Shown piece by piece: positions 5,922-7,803 of a stretch of 7,803 bases of DNA (its first letter is position 1; each line of letters begins with the position of its first letter). The stretch is from the NCBI GenBank assembly GCA_017463035.1, contig JAFTPY010000098.1, positions 1 through 7,803 of the forward strand. Reading direction: 5' to 3'. The notes under the pieces are model-generated. The model had not been told where the DNA came from and made no database searches. It saw nothing but the letters and a program-made list of their open reading frames with translations. Both the position numbers and the translations under genes were made by a program. Source of the stretch: Lachnospiraceae bacterium (GTDB taxonomy: Bacteria > Bacillota > Clostridia > Lachnospirales > Lachnospiraceae).

Positions 5922-6935
5922 TTATAATTGCTTGCCCATCATAGAGGAAAGCGGGCGAAGCTGGTCACAAAGTTCCTCAAACTGTGAGAAGGTAAGAGAC
6001 TGAGGTCCGTCGGAAAGCGCCTTTTCCGGACACGGATGAGTCTCAATCATAAGGCCGTCGGCACCTGCGGCAACCGCAGCAAAGGCCATCGGCTTTACGT
6101 AGTCTCTGACACCGGTAGCATGACTCGGGTCTACGATAATCGGAAGGTGACTCATTTTGTGAATAACCGGAACGGCAGCTAAATCCAGGGTATTACGGGT
6201 AGCGGTTTCAAAGGTACGAATACCGCGTTCGCAAAGAACGACATTCGGATTTCCTTCCGCAAGAATGTACTCCGCAGCATTTAACCATTCGTCGATGGTG
6301 GCGGAAAGACCACGCTTTAATAATACCGGAAGACCTGTTTTACCCACTTCCTTTAACAGATAGAAGTTCTGCATGTTCCGGGCACCGATTTGCAACATAT
6401 CAACATACTTCACAGCAGCCTCTACGGCAGCCTGACTGGTGACCTCGCATACTACCGGGAGACCGGTGGCATCTTTTGCCTCCTTCATTAAGCGAAGACC
6501 GTCTTCCTCCATACCTTGGAAAGAGTATGGGGAGGTACGCGGCTTGTATGCGCCTCCTCGCAGAATCTGTGCACCGGCCTTCTTAATGGCGATGGCGGTC
6601 TCCAAAACCTGCTCGGCAGACTCTACCGCACACGGACCGGACATAATCACAAGCTTGTTTCCGCCGATTTCCGCATTGCCTACCTTTACAACGGTCGGTT
6701 CCGGATGAAACTTCTTATTGGCAAGCTTGTAGCTTTCGGTAACGGCAACGATGCGGTCTACGCCTTCTTTAATCTCAAGGTTCTTATCCGCAAGTACGGT
6801 CTTGTCACCTACAACACCGATAATGGTTACTTCGTGACCGTGGGAAAGGTGGGTTTCCAAGCCTTGGCTTTCAACGAAAGAAACAACATTTTGAATGGCT
6901 TCCATGGAAGCCTTCGGCTTCATTACGATAATCAT
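5922..6935 (-). CDS. aroF: 3-deoxy-7-phosphoheptulonate (DAHP) synthase, type I beta
   Basis: 337 residues. The ATG at 6935-6933 is chosen because GAGGAG (6949-6944) sits 8 bases upstream. The frame is open to 7016, but that 27-residue extension would cross the promoter and RBS. The enzyme condenses phosphoenolpyruvate and erythrose-4-phosphate, the entry step of the shikimate pathway. Residues 1-68 are the ferredoxin-like/ACT-like regulatory domain (IIVMKPKAS start) typical of the I beta group, as in Thermotoga. The rest is a TIM barrel with GPCAVES (100-106), LRGGAYKPRTSPYSFQG (125-141), GARNMQNF (184-191), LLKRG (205-209), CERGIRTFE (235-243), VDPSHATG (268-275) and ETHPCPEKALSDGPQSL (298-314). 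The metal ligands C102, H272, E298 and D309 are intact. It is first in an operon with tyrA, a natural tyrosine-branch pairing. The symbol varies among species (aroF, aroG, aroA). Confidence 0.96.
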   Translation of the reverse strand: MIIVMKPKASMEAIQNVVSFVESQGLETHLSHGHEVTIIGVVGDKTVLADKNLEIKEGVDRIVAVTESYKLANKKFHPEPTVVKVGNAEIGGNKLVIMSGPCAVESAEQVLETAIAIKKAGAQILRGGAYKPRTSPYSFQGMEEDGLRLMKEAKDATGLPVVCEVTSQAAVEAAVKYVDMLQIGARNMQNFYLLKEVGKTGLPVLLKRGLSATIDEWLNAAEYILAEGNPNVVLCERGIRTFETATRNTLDLAAVPVIHKMSHLPIIVDPSHATGVRDYVKPMAFAAVAAGADGLMIETHPCPEKALSDGPQSLTFSQFEELCDQLRPLSSMMGKQL

Positions 6936-6982
6936 AATTTTATCTCCTCTTTGATACTGTATTTGAATAAAGTTTTGTTCTA

Positions 6983-6997
6983 GGGTTATTGTAACCC
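6983..6997. promoter_or_regulatory. Palindrome over the aroF -10 box, candidate operator
   Basis: GGGTTA-TTG-TAACCC is a perfect 6-bp inverted repeat with a 3-base centre. It includes all but none of the flanks of the -10 hexamer (6988-6993) and extends to the expected start site. A dimeric repressor bound here would block transcription. No cognate regulator is identified. Confidence 0.5.
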
Positions 6998-7016
6998 CGG
7001 TTTTATATTTTGTCAA
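6988..7016 (-). promoter_or_regulatory. Sigma-A-type promoter of aroF-tyrA
   Basis: On the minus strand the -35 box is a perfect TTGACA (7016-7011) and the -10 box is TACAAT (6993-6988), separated by 17 bases. Transcription would start near 6981, giving a leader of about 45 bases before the aroF ATG. That leader is too short to hold a T-box or other large riboswitch. Confidence 0.8.
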
Positions 7017-7027
7017 CGCTTTTTTGC

Positions 7028-7056
7028 TTTAAAGCGCAACGGTTTAAAGCGACAAC
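7028..7056. repeat. Tandem short direct repeats upstream of the aroF -35 box
   Basis: TTTAAAGCGCAAC (7028-7040) is followed two bases later by TTTAAAGCGACAAC (7043-7056), identical except for one inserted A. They lie 12-40 bases upstream of the aroF -35 box and repeat at about 15 bp. They could be sites for an activator or repressor of aroF or of the divergent gene. No known motif is recognised. Confidence 0.5.
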
Positions 7057-7159
7057 TTTGTGGAAGCCGCAGAATATAAGGAAAAACAACGATTTTATTT
7101 GTAAAAAAAGATTTATATGTAAGATATGCAGGATATTATTGCAGACTATGCCAAAGCTA

Positions 7160-7187
7160 TTGCGAAAAAAATATTTTTGTGTATGAT
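7160..7187 (+). promoter_or_regulatory. Candidate promoter of the LytTR gene
   Basis: TTGCGA (7160-7165) and TATGAT (7182-7187) are spaced by 16 bases that include an A/T-rich block. This would give a leader of about 35 bases before the TTG start. The -35 box is two bases off consensus, so this is a moderate call. Confidence 0.5.
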
Positions 7188-7229
7188 AAACTTAACGAGC
7201 TCGATTGAAATCGGAAGGAGGAGCGGGAG

Positions 7230-7682
7230 TTGAACATACGACTGAATGTCAGTGACGAGCATTACGAAGAAATCGAACGAAAGCTGAGGGAAGCCGGATT
7301 TGTTATCGATGACGAGGCGGAGTTTGTGCTGACGGAGCAGGGGCGGTTTGCCGGACATTTGTCGGTAAAGACGAAGGAAGGCGAGAAACTAAAGCTGGCG
7401 ATCGAGGAAATTGTTTACATCGAAAGTCTGGGGCATGATGTACTGGTACACGGAAGTGACGGGGAATGCTATTATGCTTACGACCGATTGTATCAGCTAT
7501 GTGCGGTGTTGGACAATACGAAGTTTTTGCGGGTCAGTAACTGTGCCATTATTGCGAAAGCCCATGTAAAGAAGATTAAGCCGTCCATTTCCATGAAATT
7601 TGTATTGGTGATGTCGGACGGAGCCTTGGTGGATGTTACACGAAGCTATTACAACAGTTTTCGGACATTTTTTAGGATATAG
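7230..7682 (+). CDS. Small LytTR-domain DNA-binding regulator
   Basis: 150 residues from a TTG start at 7230, supported by AAGGAGG (7215-7221) with 8-base spacing; no ATG or GTG near it gives a better fit. Residues 1-43 are a short N-terminal part that lacks a receiver domain. Residues about 44-150 are a LytTR DNA-binding domain: the LAIEEIVYIESLGHDVLVH strand pair, YYAYDRLYQLCAVLDNTKFLRVSNCAIIAKAHVKKIKPSI (82-120), and the closing strand-turn through RSYYNSFRTFF. The pattern is the stand-alone LytTR type common in Bacillota, which often regulates its own operon together with a small membrane protein. Here the next gene, 17 bases downstream, begins with a membrane segment, which fits a regulator plus membrane partner unit. 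It diverges from aroF. The targets and signal are unknown. Confidence 0.85.
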   Translation: MNIRLNVSDEHYEEIERKLREAGFVIDDEAEFVLTEQGRFAGHLSVKTKEGEKLKLAIEEIVYIESLGHDVLVHGSDGECYYAYDRLYQLCAVLDNTKFLRVSNCAIIAKAHVKKIKPSISMKFVLVMSDGALVDVTRSYYNSFRTFFRI

Positions 7683-7699
7683 GAATAGGAGGATGAGAG

Positions 7700-7803
7700 A
7701 TGAGCGTAGCAGTTTTTGTTGTGCCGATACTTATTTTAGCAGCGTTGGCGTTGGGAGTATTGGTGTATTATATTTGTTATAAGGCGGCGATTAACCGCAA
7801 GCT
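7700..7803 (+). CDS. Unidentified protein with an N-terminal membrane segment (3' end outside window)
   Basis: ATG at 7700 is preceded by AGGAGG (7687-7692) with 7-base spacing. The frame stays open to the window end, giving 34 complete codons. Residues 4-27 are hydrophobic (VAVFVVPILILAALALGVLV then YYICY), followed by basic residues (KAAINRK), consistent with a signal anchor and a cytosolic continuation. A second ATG at 7693 is in another frame that stops within about 30 codons. The fragment is too short to name. An anchor followed by charged sequence occurs in many families, including RNase Y, and a small partner membrane protein of the LytTR gene is equally possible. It is probably cotranscribed with that gene. 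Confidence 0.55.
   Translation, partial: MSVAVFVVPILILAALALGVLVYYICYKAAINRK

Noticed and set aside
6936..6981. T-box or other riboswitch controlling aroF
   Set aside because: The predicted leader is only about 45 bases and shows no T-box sequence or specifier stem.
6439..6983. Overlapping + strand frames opposite aroF
   Set aside because: They are antisense shadows of the well-supported DAHP synthase, with no family similarity.
5922..7016. A longer DAHP synthase start at 7016
   Set aside because: The 27-residue extension crosses the -10 box and the GAGGAG RBS; the ATG at 6935 gives the normal 337-residue length and intact family numbering.
7012..7091. Three CAACG motifs as LytTR binding sites
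   Set aside because: They do not fit the known LytTR consensus and their spacing is irregular.

Overview
The window looks like a piece of a Bacillota (Firmicutes) chromosome, most likely a Lachnospiraceae-type Clostridia. This is inferred from strong AGGAGG-type ribosome binding sites, moderate G+C, protein families common in that group, and the gene content (no ribosomal marker is present). There is no CRISPR array, tRNA, rRNA, phage block or complete insertion sequence.

Left block, + strand, 1-3871. Four genes run in one direction, the first three tightly packed. They are (i) the 3' end of a CobW/COG0523 G3E GTPase with a Cys/His-rich metal-binding linker; (ii) a second G3E-like GTPase whose C-terminal half is not CobW_C but resembles the CCxxD domain of YcgQ/TIGR03943 (DUF1980) proteins; (iii) a membrane-anchored glycerophosphodiester phosphodiesterase; and (iv) a signal-less Amidase_3 + SPOR cell-wall amidase of CwlC-like layout. 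Genes i and ii probably act together in metal handling, and iii and iv act on the envelope.

Middle block, - strand, 3872-6935. Reading leftwards from a sigma-A-type promoter near 7000, the genes are aroF (DAHP synthase, type I beta) and tyrA (prephenate dehydrogenase with an ACT domain), the first step and a tyrosine-branch step of aromatic amino acid synthesis. A 527-base gap follows, then a small PF06541-type membrane protein whose stop codon abuts the stop of the amidase. The gap is not empty. It holds a roughly 440-bp imperfect inverted repeat starting 3 bases after the tyrA stop, and then a 17-bp-stem hairpin that buries the Shine-Dalgarno of the membrane protein gene and runs straight into a T6 tract.

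Right block, + strand, 7160-7803. A small LytTR-domain regulator with a TTG start is divergent from aroF. It is followed by the 5' end of a gene for a protein with one N-terminal membrane segment. The shared aroF/LytTR intergenic region carries promoter elements for both directions, a palindrome over the aroF -10 box, and tandem repeats just upstream of its -35 box.

The most unusual items are the long inverted repeat (a MITE-like element or a structured RNA), the SD-burying terminator-like hairpin, the GTPase-YcgQ-type fusion, and the in-frame 105-bp duplication that builds the Cys/His linker. No complete new multi-gene system is evident.
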